Assembly: GCA_011191975.1 (NCBI GenBank)
Contig: DUFA01000133.1
Location: 1 to 53,713 of the forward strand
Origin: Dehalococcoidia bacterium
GTDB taxonomy: Bacteria > Chloroflexota > Dehalococcoidia > Dehalococcoidales > UBA2162
Direction: 5' to 3'
DNA: 53,713 bases
The position numbers and the translations under genes were made by a program. Shown piece by piece: positions 7,790 through 16,484 of the stretch. The stretch's first letter is position 1, and every line of letters begins with the position of its first letter. Below the pieces are notes generated by a model that worked only from the letters and a program-made list of their open reading frames with translations, was not told the origin of the DNA and made no database searches.

Positions 7790-8782
7790 CTACAGATGGA
7801 GCAGTCGCCTGGCGTTGCCTTCGAATATCTTATACTTATCTTCATCGCTTATCGGCATCTCTTCAACAGAGTGTATGGTCTCGCGAGTATACCGGTCTCC
7901 ATACTCGCTGTCGAAAGGAAAATCGGTCGCGAATACCATCTGGTCGACACCGCAGAATTCATAACCGCACATCAAGCCCGGCGTATTTCCGTAAATGGCA
8001 GTATCGTAATAAAACATTTTAAAGTAATCTATATGCGGTTTCGACAGATCTTTAGTGTATTTCGCTCCCCGCAGGATGACAGCATGGTCGTAGGAGCCTT
8101 CCATCCTTCGCTCCAGGAACGGTATCATTCCACCACAGTGATGAGTTATTATCTTCAGATTAGGGAATTTTTCAAGGATACCACTGAATACCATTCGTGT
8201 CATAAAAGTAGCGGTCTCATATGGCCAGCCAAGGTTACTGAATATCATATACCGTGATCTGGACTCTGATTGGTAGTCCGGATAATCGGCGGAACGTGTA
8301 GGATGAATCCATATCGGCAGATCATACTCCGACATCTTCTCATATATTGGTATATACTCCGGAAGGTCGAGAGGTTTGTCGATCACAGGAGTAAGTAGCT
8401 GTATGCCTTTAAGATTCAATCCATTTATTGCCCTGTCTATTTCTTCAAGGGCAGCATCGACATTATCCATCGGCAATGAAGCTGCCGCAGCCGGGAACTT
8501 GTCCGGGTATTTTTGGACAAGTTCAGCCATTTCATCATTTGCCAGTCTTGCCAGTTCAATGGCTTTTTTTCCGGTGGCTATAGCTTCGACAGGAGGTAAA
8601 CCAAGCGTCAATACATGTGCCAGGTCTTCATATTTATCCATAATTCTGAATCTGTGTTCAAGGTCAAAGAGTGTTGGAAGACTATCGATGACGTTCTTCA
8701 GGTAAAAATTATCAGGAGTAATCCTGTAAAATTCCTCTTTGTATTTTGGAGTCAATATGTGGCAGAACATGTCTATAATCAT
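7790..8782 (-). CDS. Amidohydrolase 2 / ACMSD-type metal-dependent hydrolase or decarboxylase
   Basis: 330-aa TIM-barrel protein of the amidohydrolase_2 family (relatives are 2-amino-3-carboxymuconate-6-semialdehyde and related decarboxylases or hydrolases). Visible motifs are IWIHPTRSADYPDY around residue 158, ITHHCGGMIPFLERRM around residue 215 and MVFATDFPFDSEYGDR near 290, the last holding the metal Asp. The N-terminal metal motif is D-M-F-C-H instead of D-x-H-x-H, so the first His is Phe; this occurs in some subfamilies. AAGGTG sits 6 nt before the ATG. It follows the CoA-transferase gene by 32 nt and probably shares its promoter, which suggests action on the same compound. Confidence 0.87.
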   Translation of the reverse strand: MIIDMFCHILTPKYKEEFYRITPDNFYLKNVIDSLPTLFDLEHRFRIMDKYEDLAHVLTLGLPPVEAIATGKKAIELARLANDEMAELVQKYPDKFPAAAASLPMDNVDAALEEIDRAINGLNLKGIQLLTPVIDKPLDLPEYIPIYEKMSEYDLPIWIHPTRSADYPDYQSESRSRYMIFSNLGWPYETATFMTRMVFSGILEKFPNLKIITHHCGGMIPFLERRMEGSYDHAVILRGAKYTKDLSKPHIDYFKMFYYDTAIYGNTPGLMCGYEFCGVDQMVFATDFPFDSEYGDRYTRETIHSVEEMPISDEDKYKIFEGNARRLLHL

Positions 8783-8814
8783 TATCTACACCTTCGCTCT
8801 CTTTAGGTCTTCTA

Positions 8815-10002
8815 CTAGATTATACCCTCTTCTTTTAGAGATGCTATCTTATCATTGCTAAGGTTCAGGAGTTCCTTATATACATAATCATTATGTTCAC
8901 CGAGTCCGGGTGCGTGGCTTCTGATACTGCCCGGCGTCAGGGACATCTTCACAGGAAATCCGGGTATGGGGATTTCACCCAGTCCTGGGAAATCAACCTG
9001 CTGCACCATTTCCCGCGCGTGTACCTGAGGATCAGTCAATAACTGGTCGATCGTTTGTACCGGTTCGCAAGGTACACGTGCTTCTTCACAAAGTTTCACG
9101 AGTTCCTTTACCGTGTGTTCTGCGACCCATTTACCGACTACTTCATTAATAGAATCCGCATTATGAAAACGATCCATATCGCTTCCAAACCTGGGATCAT
9201 CAGCCATTTCCGGTTTACCTATTTTCTCGGTAAATCGCTTCCAGATACTGTTGGTAACTATCGAGAGAACTACCCAGCCGTTTTTAGCTTCAAGACAGGT
9301 GTTGTATGAGTGAAAGCCACGGTTGCCAATCTGCTTTCGTATCTCACCATAAAAGTGGTAAAGTAGCAACGTACCCATCGACTGAGAAACAAACGTTGCC
9401 GTATCATATAACGATACATCGATAGTTTGTCCTTTACCCGTTTTTTCCCTGTGGTAAAGGGCATTGAGTACCCCAACGGTGGTAAAAAGCCCGGCAGTCA
9501 CATCGATAAAAGGAATACCTGTTTTTATAGGATTATTGCCCGGAAATCCTGTCAGCACCATGCCACCCGACCTGGCCTGTGCTGTACCGTCAAAACCTGG
9601 TCTCTGAGCATCAGGGCCATCCTGGCCATAGCCGGAAAGGGCTGCCAATATGATACCCTCGTTGATTCCTTTAAGCAGGTTATAATCGACTTCAGCGGCA
9701 ATAGGAGCGCCCGGAGTGTAATTGTGGAGAATCACATCGGATTTTTTTACCAATTCGTGGAATATTTCTCTTCCGGCAGGAGTATTAATCTTTAATGTGG
9801 CACATTTCTTGCTGCGCCCGATTACTTTGTATAAAAGTGTTTCTCCATCCGGACCAAGTTGCCCCCAGGTTCGATCCGCTGCTCCTCTCGGTTCCTCAAT
9901 CCTGATCACCTCGGCACCCATGTCGGCAAGTACCATACCGCAAAGAGGACATGCCTGAAAACGGGATAAATCAAGTACTCTGATACCTTCGAGTGAATCC
10001 AA
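8815..10002 (-). CDS. Class III CoA-transferase (CaiB/BaiF family)
   Basis: 395-aa family III CoA-transferase, which moves CoA between organic acids. The N-terminus has GIRVLDLSRFQACPLCGMVLADMGAEVIR with the usual CoA-binding context, and the predicted catalytic Asp lies in GFDGTAQARSGG near residue 140. The start is TTG, 9 nt after AGGAGG. A promoter at 10048-10076 faces this gene, and the amidohydrolase follows 32 nt downstream. The substrate is unknown; carnitine, formate, succinate and aromatic acids are all used in the family. Confidence 0.9.
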   Translation of the reverse strand: MDSLEGIRVLDLSRFQACPLCGMVLADMGAEVIRIEEPRGAADRTWGQLGPDGETLLYKVIGRSKKCATLKINTPAGREIFHELVKKSDVILHNYTPGAPIAAEVDYNLLKGINEGIILAALSGYGQDGPDAQRPGFDGTAQARSGGMVLTGFPGNNPIKTGIPFIDVTAGLFTTVGVLNALYHREKTGKGQTIDVSLYDTATFVSQSMGTLLLYHFYGEIRKQIGNRGFHSYNTCLEAKNGWVVLSIVTNSIWKRFTEKIGKPEMADDPRFGSDMDRFHNADSINEVVGKWVAEHTVKELVKLCEEARVPCEPVQTIDQLLTDPQVHAREMVQQVDFPGLGEIPIPGFPVKMSLTPGSIRSHAPGLGEHNDYVYKELLNLSNDKIASLKEEGII

Positions 10003-10047
10003 TTGTCAGGACCTCCTTTCAAATTTAGTCATTAATATTTGTAGCTT

Positions 10048-10076
10048 ATTGTATAGATGTAACTACTACCCGTCAA
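10048..10076 (-). promoter_or_regulatory. Promoter of CoA-transferase/amidohydrolase operon
   Basis: Read on the minus strand: TTGACG (10071-10076), 17-bp spacer, TACAAT (10048-10053). It is divergent from the promoter at 10108-10136, so the 165-bp gap serves both directions. Confidence 0.6.
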
Positions 10077-10107
10077 TTTTATACGCCGATAAAAACGTGG
10101 ATACCAT

Positions 10108-10136
10108 TTGATGTGTTTGAGGCTGGATTGTATAAT
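10108..10136 (+). promoter_or_regulatory. Promoter of acyl-CoA dehydrogenase-like gene
   Basis: TTGATG (10108-10113), 17-bp spacer, TATAAT (10131-10136). The expected start point near 10143 gives a 25-nt leader that contains GGAG before the ATG at 10168. Confidence 0.6.
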
Positions 10137-10167
10137 AGTTGGATAAAAATCGATAACTGGAGTTGAT

Positions 10168-11169
10168 ATGGACGTAAGTTTCACTGAAGAGCAAGAGATG
10201 CTGAGAGCGTCGGCCCGTGATTTCCTTGAAAAAGAATGTACCGAAGATATTATTGCTGAAGTGGAAACAAGCAGATTGGGTTATTCTCCGGACTTATGGA
10301 AGAAAATAACCGGACTGGGATGGCTGGGACTGGTTTTCCCCGAACAGTACGGCGGCAGTGAAATGAGCCTGGTCGACCTTGCTGTTCTTTATGAAGAGTT
10401 TGGCAGGGCTGCGTTCGCAAGTCCATATACCTCAACAATTATTCTCGGTGGATTGACAATTCTTGAAGCCGGCAGCGATAGTCAAAAGTCTGACATCTTA
10501 CCAAAGCTGATAGAAGGTGAAATGATAATTGCCGCTGTTCTGGGAGCGTCTGACCCGGGCCTGGAAGGAACGGAACTAAATCCTGAAGATATTACCATTT
10601 CGTCTACGGTTGATGGTGAAGATTACCTGCTCAACGGCGTCAAATTATTCGTCCACAATGCAGGTATTGCCGATTATTTTCTCGTTCCCGCCAGAAAGCA
10701 ATCAGGCAACAAATCGGAAGACGGGATTACGCTATTTTTCGTCGATGCAAACACTCCGGGTTTAAAAACAACCCAACTTACTACGATTGCCGGAGATAAT
10801 CAGTGCGAAGTGATTCTCAGTAATGTTAAAGTCGGTCCTGACAACATTATCGGAAAAACGGATACCGGCTGGGCACCACTGACTCACTCACTGCGGATCG
10901 CCGAAGTAATGATGGCATCACAGATGCTTGGGGGTGGTGAGAGGTTGTACAATGATTCGGAGGAAGACTTCATGACTCGCCTTGAGTCCGGTATACCCGA
11001 CGATGTAAAGCAGCATAACGAGGAATATCTTGCTAACCTGAAGCAGGATATCGATGCTTGCCGTCAGATAACCTACCAAGCAGCGAATAAACTTTCTGAA
11101 GGTGAATCCTTTGATTTCGATGGGAGTATAACCGGTAATTGGAGAAAATTGACCCACCAGAATGCTTAA
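10168..11169 (+). CDS. Acyl-CoA dehydrogenase-like flavoprotein, C-terminally short
   Basis: 333 aa against about 380 for the family. The N-terminal helical domain (FTEEQEMLRASARDFLEKEC, GWLGLVFPEQYGG) and the middle beta domain are normal in length. In the C-terminal domain, MASQMLGGGERLYN leads into an acidic stretch where relatives carry the FAD-contacting R-x-Q-F-G-x-P-I region. The protein then stops after TYQAANKLSEG and 23 more residues, before the segment that holds the catalytic Glu in many relatives. Only 24 nt separate it from the next, convergent gene, so no hidden continuation fits. It may be one half of a heteromeric enzyme, a non-catalytic CoA-binding protein or a decaying gene. 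Neighbouring CoA-transferases suggest a CoA-thioester pathway. Confidence 0.8.
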   Translation: MDVSFTEEQEMLRASARDFLEKECTEDIIAEVETSRLGYSPDLWKKITGLGWLGLVFPEQYGGSEMSLVDLAVLYEEFGRAAFASPYTSTIILGGLTILEAGSDSQKSDILPKLIEGEMIIAAVLGASDPGLEGTELNPEDITISSTVDGEDYLLNGVKLFVHNAGIADYFLVPARKQSGNKSEDGITLFFVDANTPGLKTTQLTTIAGDNQCEVILSNVKVGPDNIIGKTDTGWAPLTHSLRIAEVMMASQMLGGGERLYNDSEEDFMTRLESGIPDDVKQHNEEYLANLKQDIDACRQITYQAANKLSEGESFDFDGSITGNWRKLTHQNA

Positions 11170-11193
11170 GCATGGTAGTAGCAGATCTCGGAT

Positions 11194-12003
11194 CTAACTT
11201 TCTTTAGCTTCTACCGTTTCGGAGTCTACCAGCTCGGGACTCCCGTTATTCTCATCCTGATGTACCTGTTTGGCTGTCATCAGGAACAGGGACATTGAAT
11301 ATTTTGCAGAGCCCGGATAAGAAGTGAGAGAAATGAGTCTGTCTTCCGGCATAACATCCGAATAGATGTAGTATACTGACGGTTCGGTACCAAATCCGGG
11401 ATGCAGTTGAACTGCGTCTTTCTCCTTAATCAGCTTCGATACTTCGCTTTCTGGATCATCCAGATCGCCGAAGTACCTTGCCTTTGCAGGGCAAATATTC
11501 ACGCAGGCTGGTGTTGCATCACGGTCCACGCCCGGCTTCAAACCTTTCTTAATACCCTCGTCGATTCTGTCCATACAAAAATCACACTTGATAACTATAT
11601 CGTTTTTAAGTGGATACAGTTTTTCGGCCAGTTTTTCATACTCGGTTGATCCCTGGTTATGGAAGTAATCTCGTCGATCCGAGAAAAAAGTGCGGATCTG
11701 GTAAGGACAAGCATCGACGCAGTTCTTACAGCCTGTACATTTTTCCTGGTCTATCCAGACAATACCGTCCTCACGTTGTTGGGTTGCGCCGGTCGGACAG
11801 GATTCCAGGCAGGCAGGCTCCTGACAATGGTTGCACAGCACGGGATAGGCGTGTTTAATGACGTCCGGATACGTGCCCGTTTCCGCAATCATCAGTTTTC
11901 CCCAGGTCATATCCGGAGGAAGGAAATGTTCCTGCTTACACTTAATAACGCAGCTGTAACAACCGACACACTTGTGCAGGTTTATGACCATGCCGTATCT
12001 CAT
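11194..12003 (-). CDS. Four-cluster ferredoxin subunit of molybdopterin oxidoreductase
   Basis: 269-aa DmsB/PhsB-like electron-transfer subunit. Four [4Fe-4S] Cys groups are seen: CVGCYSCVIKC near residue 15, CNHCQEPACLESCP near 57, CTGCKNCVDACP near 89, and the split group CDFCMDRI with CVNICPAKARYFGD near 141-179. The C-terminal 60 residues form an extension without cysteines. Its ATG overlaps the stop of the catalytic subunit gene (ATGA), so translation is coupled. No membrane anchor gene (NrfD/DmsC type) follows; the convergent neighbour ends 24 nt away. Confidence 0.9.
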   Translation of the reverse strand: MRYGMVINLHKCVGCYSCVIKCKQEHFLPPDMTWGKLMIAETGTYPDVIKHAYPVLCNHCQEPACLESCPTGATQQREDGIVWIDQEKCTGCKNCVDACPYQIRTFFSDRRDYFHNQGSTEYEKLAEKLYPLKNDIVIKCDFCMDRIDEGIKKGLKPGVDRDATPACVNICPAKARYFGDLDDPESEVSKLIKEKDAVQLHPGFGTEPSVYYIYSDVMPEDRLISLTSYPGSAKYSMSLFLMTAKQVHQDENNGSPELVDSETVEAKES

Positions 12004-14723
12004 TGTTCAGAATCCACCTTGTACGCTTTTACTTTTACGCATATTTCGAAAGCACCGCAGAGAGGATCGATATGATTATGATCAGCGACGAGTAACTCAT
12101 TAAAGTTTGTTCCTTTACCGTAGGCAACGGGACGGCCTTTTGCCCATCCGCCAAGTCCTACCACCGCTACCGCGTGGCGATGGATGAGTCTTGAAAGTTT
12201 TACTCGACCAGTAGCTTTATTCCCACGGAAATTTTCCAGGCAGACCGTATCGCCATCAGCAATACCTCTTTCTTTACCTGCTTCTTCATGCATAACGATA
12301 TTGTAAGTATAGGGGTTGATCTGGCTGAGTTCATCTACATATGGATTTTCCGCTGAAAAACGCTGGGTATGCAGGACATCACGGGTAGAAACGCCGACAA
12401 GATTATATTCAGAGTCAGGATCTACATCAGTATAGAATTTTGCCGGGAAATAGCTGAGAAGGGCGGTATACTGCTCCCATTCCATATGTAAACCGATTTT
12501 CTCCGCTCTTTGCTTCACTTTTTCACGGTCGTGTTCATGAATCTCATAATATACAGGAATCCTGGCATCGACATGATACCTCCAGTAACACTCTTCCGGT
12601 TTCTTGTCCCATGTCATCACCCCGTTTTCTATGAACCATTCAAGGCCGCGTTCTTCGCCGAAATAGAACTTCAATGACCGATCGACGAATTCGTAAGTTC
12701 TGATATTTTCTCCTGGTTTAATAATGTCAAAGCTGGTAGGTGGAGTATCAGTCTGTTCCCATTTCATCAGCTTATTCGAAAACCAGTTTTCAAGGAAGGC
12801 GTTGTATTGCTCTCTTATACCAACTCTTTCAGCAAGGTCAAAGAGTATATCCGTCGTACATCGTCTCTCGTATTTCGGTTCACAGACTGGCATGCCCACG
12901 TGAAAACTCCATTTATCCATGCCAATGGGATAATTGAAGAAGTATCCTTGTGATGCACTTGGATCAAGGTTTTCGAGGAAATGACATTCGGGCAGCACAA
13001 TATCGGCAAATCCTTCTGTAGTTTCGTTATGGACTGTATTAATTGAGAAGATGAAAGGTACTTTTTTAAGGAATTTCTCAGCTGGTTTGGGATTGCCGGC
13101 ACTCATTACAGTGTTGGCACCGTAAAGTCCCAGCGTCTGGGGTTCGTATGGCCTTCCTGCATTGGTCCATATCTCGTCCCAATCTTCACAATACGGATAA
13201 GGATTCCTTCCAGCGTGGGGAAATATATCAGTAAAGTTTAATAGCCCAGGCCCCGATGGTTCCGGTGGTGGCCAGGGGGCTTTGGAGAACCAGACCCCTG
13301 GAGTCAGCATTCCATCATAACTTGCGTACGGTTGAAAACTGGGACGTCCCGTATCGGGATGTCCGAAACCCCTCACTGTTCCCGAACCAACTATACCGCC
13401 GCAAACATCCTGATTCCCTAATAGTGAGTTTATCAGGGTCATAGCAGCATATTGATGGAGACCGTTGGTGTGCGTATTCAAACCCTTATATCCGACGACG
13501 CAGGCAGGTCTGTACGGCACCTGCTGACCGTTTATCTCTATCGTACTGCCTATTCTGGCTTCTTCGACCAGTTCCCTAGACAGTCTCCTTATCGTCTCTT
13601 CAGAAACGGTGCTAATTTCAGCTGCCCATACTGGCTTGTACTGTTTAAGGTGTTCTTTCAGAAGATTAAATGCAGGCTGACATTTTACTCCATTAACGGT
13701 ATATTCGCCTTCCAGGGATGGATGAGTAAGAGTTGGATCATCGTAAGGTTTGGCGATATTGTCCTGTTCATCCCAGATTAACGGATGTCCGGTTTCTTCA
13801 TCTCTGACAAACTTTCTGTCGGATCCGGCAAGGTAAGGACCGTTCGTCCTCGACCTGATGAATTCGACATCATATATCCCTATCTCGTTAACGATAAGGT
13901 TTGCCATTGCCAGGAAAACCGCCAGGTCGGTACCGGGAAGAATCGGTATCCATTCATCCGCTTTGCTCCCAGAGATATATCCGACCGGGTCCATAACGAT
14001 CATTTTCATGCCGCGTTCCCTGGCCTCTGCACCCAGCCGGATAGCGGTAGCCAGGGATCGGCCACCAGCTACTCCTTCGTTTCCTCCGCACCTTAGCACA
14101 TAGTTGCAATATTTATAATCAGGGAGTATATCCCATGCTGCATGCACCAGAGCGCCAACGTGATGAGCTACCGCACCGCAGGCAGTACCGACGCCCCCGG
14201 CTGCTCTATTCAGCGTGCCGAAAGAAACGAAGAATGGCGAAACAAGAACGGTAGCCTTAAATGTGGTTCCAGGACTTGGGGTAAATCCCCAGATAAGCTG
14301 CCTGGGATCCGTTTCCCTGATTTTTCTAAGCTTTTCTGCGATCGTATCAAGGGCTTCATCCCATGAGATTCTCTGCCAGCCAGGATCTTCTCCAATTCCT
14401 TTTTTAGGATTGGTCCTCTTGACCGGGTAATTCACCCGGTTCGGATCATGATAGTCCATGATAGTAGCCACGCCTTTTCCGCAGAGACCACCCTGTCCAC
14501 CAAGATCACTTTCAGGAATCCCCTCTATAGCTACCGGTTGTCCGTCAACTACCCTTACTTTCGCTCCGCATACGCAATAGCATCCACCGCATATGGTGTA
14601 TGCCCAGTAGTCATTACTACCATTTTGATTAAATACCTTATAATCTTCGCGTTCCTGTCGCAGCTTTTCATTATTGATTTCATCCATGAAGCCAAATATA
14701 GCATCACGCGTGCTGCTAGTCAA
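12000..14723 (-). CDS. Molybdopterin oxidoreductase, catalytic subunit (DMSO reductase family)
   Basis: 907-aa catalytic subunit. The N-terminal [4Fe-4S] motif is C45-x2-C48-x3-C52 with a fourth Cys in GLCGKG near residue 80. The W-Q-R-I-S-W-D-E-A-L signature follows, and TACGAVAHHVGAL (near residue 180) may supply a Cys ligand to Mo/W. The C-terminal molydopterin dinucleotide-binding domain contains YNIVMHEEAGKERGIADGD. No Tat (RR) signal is present, so the enzyme is probably cytoplasmic. The start is TTG at 14723 or ATG at 14687; neither has a clear ribosome site. Its reaction cannot be named: the family includes thiosulfate/polysulfide reductases, hydroxylases and hydratases. The CoA-transferase genes on both sides hint at organic-acid metabolism. 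Confidence 0.88.
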   Translation of the reverse strand: MTSSTRDAIFGFMDEINNEKLRQEREDYKVFNQNGSNDYWAYTICGGCYCVCGAKVRVVDGQPVAIEGIPESDLGGQGGLCGKGVATIMDYHDPNRVNYPVKRTNPKKGIGEDPGWQRISWDEALDTIAEKLRKIRETDPRQLIWGFTPSPGTTFKATVLVSPFFVSFGTLNRAAGGVGTACGAVAHHVGALVHAAWDILPDYKYCNYVLRCGGNEGVAGGRSLATAIRLGAEARERGMKMIVMDPVGYISGSKADEWIPILPGTDLAVFLAMANLIVNEIGIYDVEFIRSRTNGPYLAGSDRKFVRDEETGHPLIWDEQDNIAKPYDDPTLTHPSLEGEYTVNGVKCQPAFNLLKEHLKQYKPVWAAEISTVSEETIRRLSRELVEEARIGSTIEINGQQVPYRPACVVGYKGLNTHTNGLHQYAAMTLINSLLGNQDVCGGIVGSGTVRGFGHPDTGRPSFQPYASYDGMLTPGVWFSKAPWPPPEPSGPGLLNFTDIFPHAGRNPYPYCEDWDEIWTNAGRPYEPQTLGLYGANTVMSAGNPKPAEKFLKKVPFIFSINTVHNETTEGFADIVLPECHFLENLDPSASQGYFFNYPIGMDKWSFHVGMPVCEPKYERRCTTDILFDLAERVGIREQYNAFLENWFSNKLMKWEQTDTPPTSFDIIKPGENIRTYEFVDRSLKFYFGEERGLEWFIENGVMTWDKKPEECYWRYHVDARIPVYYEIHEHDREKVKQRAEKIGLHMEWEQYTALLSYFPAKFYTDVDPDSEYNLVGVSTRDVLHTQRFSAENPYVDELSQINPYTYNIVMHEEAGKERGIADGDTVCLENFRGNKATGRVKLSRLIHRHAVAVVGLGGWAKGRPVAYGKGTNFNELLVADHNHIDPLCGAFEICVKVKAYKVDSEQ

Positions 14724-14744
14724 ATTTACAGTAACGAATAAACC

Positions 14745-14763
14745 GGTAAAAAATACTTTTACC
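14745..14763. promoter_or_regulatory. Inverted repeat upstream of molybdoenzyme operon (operator candidate)
   Basis: GGTAAAA (14745-14751) and TTTTACC (14757-14763) form a 7-bp dyad with a 5-bp centre. It lies 21 nt upstream of the TTG start at 14723, in the divergent gap shared with the CoA-transferase gene at 14863. A regulator site is possible; a chance AT-rich dyad is not excluded. Confidence 0.3.
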
Positions 14764-14797
14764 TATTAATCAAAGCTATTACCCACTCCATACATTA

Positions 14798-14826
14798 TTG
14801 ACATTCAATTCTCACTAAACTACACT
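14798..14826 (+). promoter_or_regulatory. Promoter of CoA-transferase gene, TACACT type
   Basis: TTGACA (14798-14803), 17-bp spacer, TACACT (14821-14826), then CAATAACC. Near twin of the promoter at 4193-4222 in both hexamers and flanks. Confidence 0.65.
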
Positions 14827-14862
14827 CAATAACCAATGTTATATGTTTGACGGAGGTGCGTC

Positions 14863-16080
14863 ATGTCCGGACCTTTGGATGGAATAAGAGTAATAGATTG
14901 CGGAGTTGTCCAGCTGGGACCTACCGCCGGAGCGTTGCTTGGAGACCTTGGAGCTGATGTAATAAAGGTTGAACCACCCGTCACGGGCGAGATGGGTCGT
15001 GGAATTGAGATACTTGCCGGCGCCGCAAGCCGCATTCAGACAGGTGGCAGCCACTTCGAAGCCTGGAACCGCAATAAGCGTGGTATGACGGTCGATCTGA
15101 AAAAAGAGAGTGGCAGAGAAGTGTTCTATAAGTTAGTCGGAACTGCCGACATAATGCTGAATAACTGGAGGAAAAACGTAGCCGGGCAACTTGGCGTCGA
15201 TTACGAAACGGTAAAAAAATACAATGAAAGGATAATATATGCATATGCCAGTCCGTGGGGATTGAAAGGCGCCGACAGTGAAGACCAGGCAATGGATTTC
15301 GCTGCGATCGCTCGTTCGGGTATGGCGTACCAGACCGGCGGACCGGATGATCCGCCGGCAATATTCATCTCCGGTTTTGCGGATACTACTGCCGGAATCA
15401 TGCTTGTCCAGGCAATCCTGGCGGCTTTGTTCGTCCGGGAAAGGACAGGCAAAGGTCAGATGGTAGATACTTCACTCCTGGGAAGCATGGTTGCCGGGTT
15501 GGAAAGGCTGCCGGTGAACAGCATGGCTCATTCCGGTATGGTGATGCCGAGGCGTAACCGGACAAATATGGGAAATCCTTTATGGAACTATTACCGGTGC
15601 AGTGACGAGAAATGGATCGCACTGGCAATGCTGGCGGCAGATAGGTACTGGTCCTCCTTCTGCAAGGCACTCGGTATCGAGGAACTTGAGAAGGATCCAA
15701 GATTCCGTGATATCGAGGTAAGAAGCAAGGACGAAAATTCACAGGAGTTGATAAAGAAACTTGATGAAATATTCGCTACCAGGACCCAGGATGAATGGCT
15801 GGATATACTTAAAGAACACAAGCTTATCTGTACGCGAATTCAGACGCTGCCCGACCTGCTCTCGGATCCGCAGATAATAGAGAATGAATATATTGTAGAC
15901 TACGATCACCCGACATACGGGAAAATCAAGACGGTCGGCTTTCCCTGGAATTTCAGTGAGACACCGCCGGGTCTTAGACTCCCTGCTCCTCAACTCGGGC
16001 AACATACCGAGGAAATCTTACTGGAACTCGGTTATTCATGGGAAGATATCGGGCATTTCAAAGAGCAGGAAGCAGTTTGA
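14863..16080 (+). CDS. Class III CoA-transferase (CaiB/BaiF family), second copy
   Basis: 405 aa. The N-terminus GIRVIDCGVVQLGPTAGALL is followed by LGADVIKVEPP, standard for the family. The likely catalytic Asp is in MDFAAIARSGMAYQTGG near residue 147, and RTGKGQMVDTSLLGSM near 195 is another family block. GGAGG ends 7 nt before the ATG. It is only distantly similar to the CoA-transferase at 8815. Divergent from the molybdoenzyme operon across 139 bp. Substrate unknown. Confidence 0.9.
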   Translation: MSGPLDGIRVIDCGVVQLGPTAGALLGDLGADVIKVEPPVTGEMGRGIEILAGAASRIQTGGSHFEAWNRNKRGMTVDLKKESGREVFYKLVGTADIMLNNWRKNVAGQLGVDYETVKKYNERIIYAYASPWGLKGADSEDQAMDFAAIARSGMAYQTGGPDDPPAIFISGFADTTAGIMLVQAILAALFVRERTGKGQMVDTSLLGSMVAGLERLPVNSMAHSGMVMPRRNRTNMGNPLWNYYRCSDEKWIALAMLAADRYWSSFCKALGIEELEKDPRFRDIEVRSKDENSQELIKKLDEIFATRTQDEWLDILKEHKLICTRIQTLPDLLSDPQIIENEYIVDYDHPTYGKIKTVGFPWNFSETPPGLRLPAPQLGQHTEEILLELGYSWEDIGHFKEQEAV

Positions 16081-16139
16081 TTCTCTGATCTCCTGGATAA
16101 AGTGCTTTAGAAAATCTGGAAAGCTGACAGAACAACTTG

Positions 16140-16301
16140 TTATCCGGAAAATCGGTGTGCTATGATATCTTCTCCAATATCAATGGCCATCAGGTATTCT
16201 CCCACTTCCAGTGGATCTGTATAAGTTTTCCGTGTCAATGGAATAATATCGTCGGCAGTGATGGTGACCATTATTGTATGATACTCGATGACTCTCTCCA
16301 T
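16140..16301 (-). CDS. Small hypothetical protein (53 aa) or gene remnant
   Basis: An open frame from ATG (16301) to TAA encodes 53 residues, opening MERVIEYHTIMVTITADDII and containing PLEVGEYLMAIDIGEDIIAH. Composition looks protein-like (alternating hydrophobic residues, acidic pairs), not like a random AT-rich frame. No clear ribosome site precedes it. It could be a real small protein or the tail of a decayed gene. I do not recognise the family. Confidence 0.4.
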   Translation of the reverse strand: MERVIEYHTIMVTITADDIIPLTRKTYTDPLEVGEYLMAIDIGEDIIAHRFSG

Positions 16302-16471
16302 TGCTTCTGAATTACCACCGCTCCGTCCCGTCTATTAAATTACCATTAATAAGTGCAAGCGTAAATATTCCTAAATTATGATTTTCATGCGAATTCATTG
16401 TATCGAATACAAACTGGAGTATTAATCATCAAGTCAAGATACTCAGCATCAAAATGAGATAGCTATCGTGG

Positions 16472-16477
16472 TATAAT
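16472..16477 (+). promoter_or_regulatory. TATAAT -10 element giving a probably leaderless mRNA
   Basis: TATAAT ends 7 nt before the ATG at 16485, so transcription would begin at or next to the start codon. No ribosome-binding site is visible upstream of that ATG, which agrees with a leaderless message. The -35 region is not recognisable. Confidence 0.4.
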
Positions 16478-16484
16478 AACTCAC

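Noticed and set aside
9722-9958. 78-codon plus-strand frame inside the CoA-transferase gene
   Set aside because: Shadow of the well-supported minus-strand gene.
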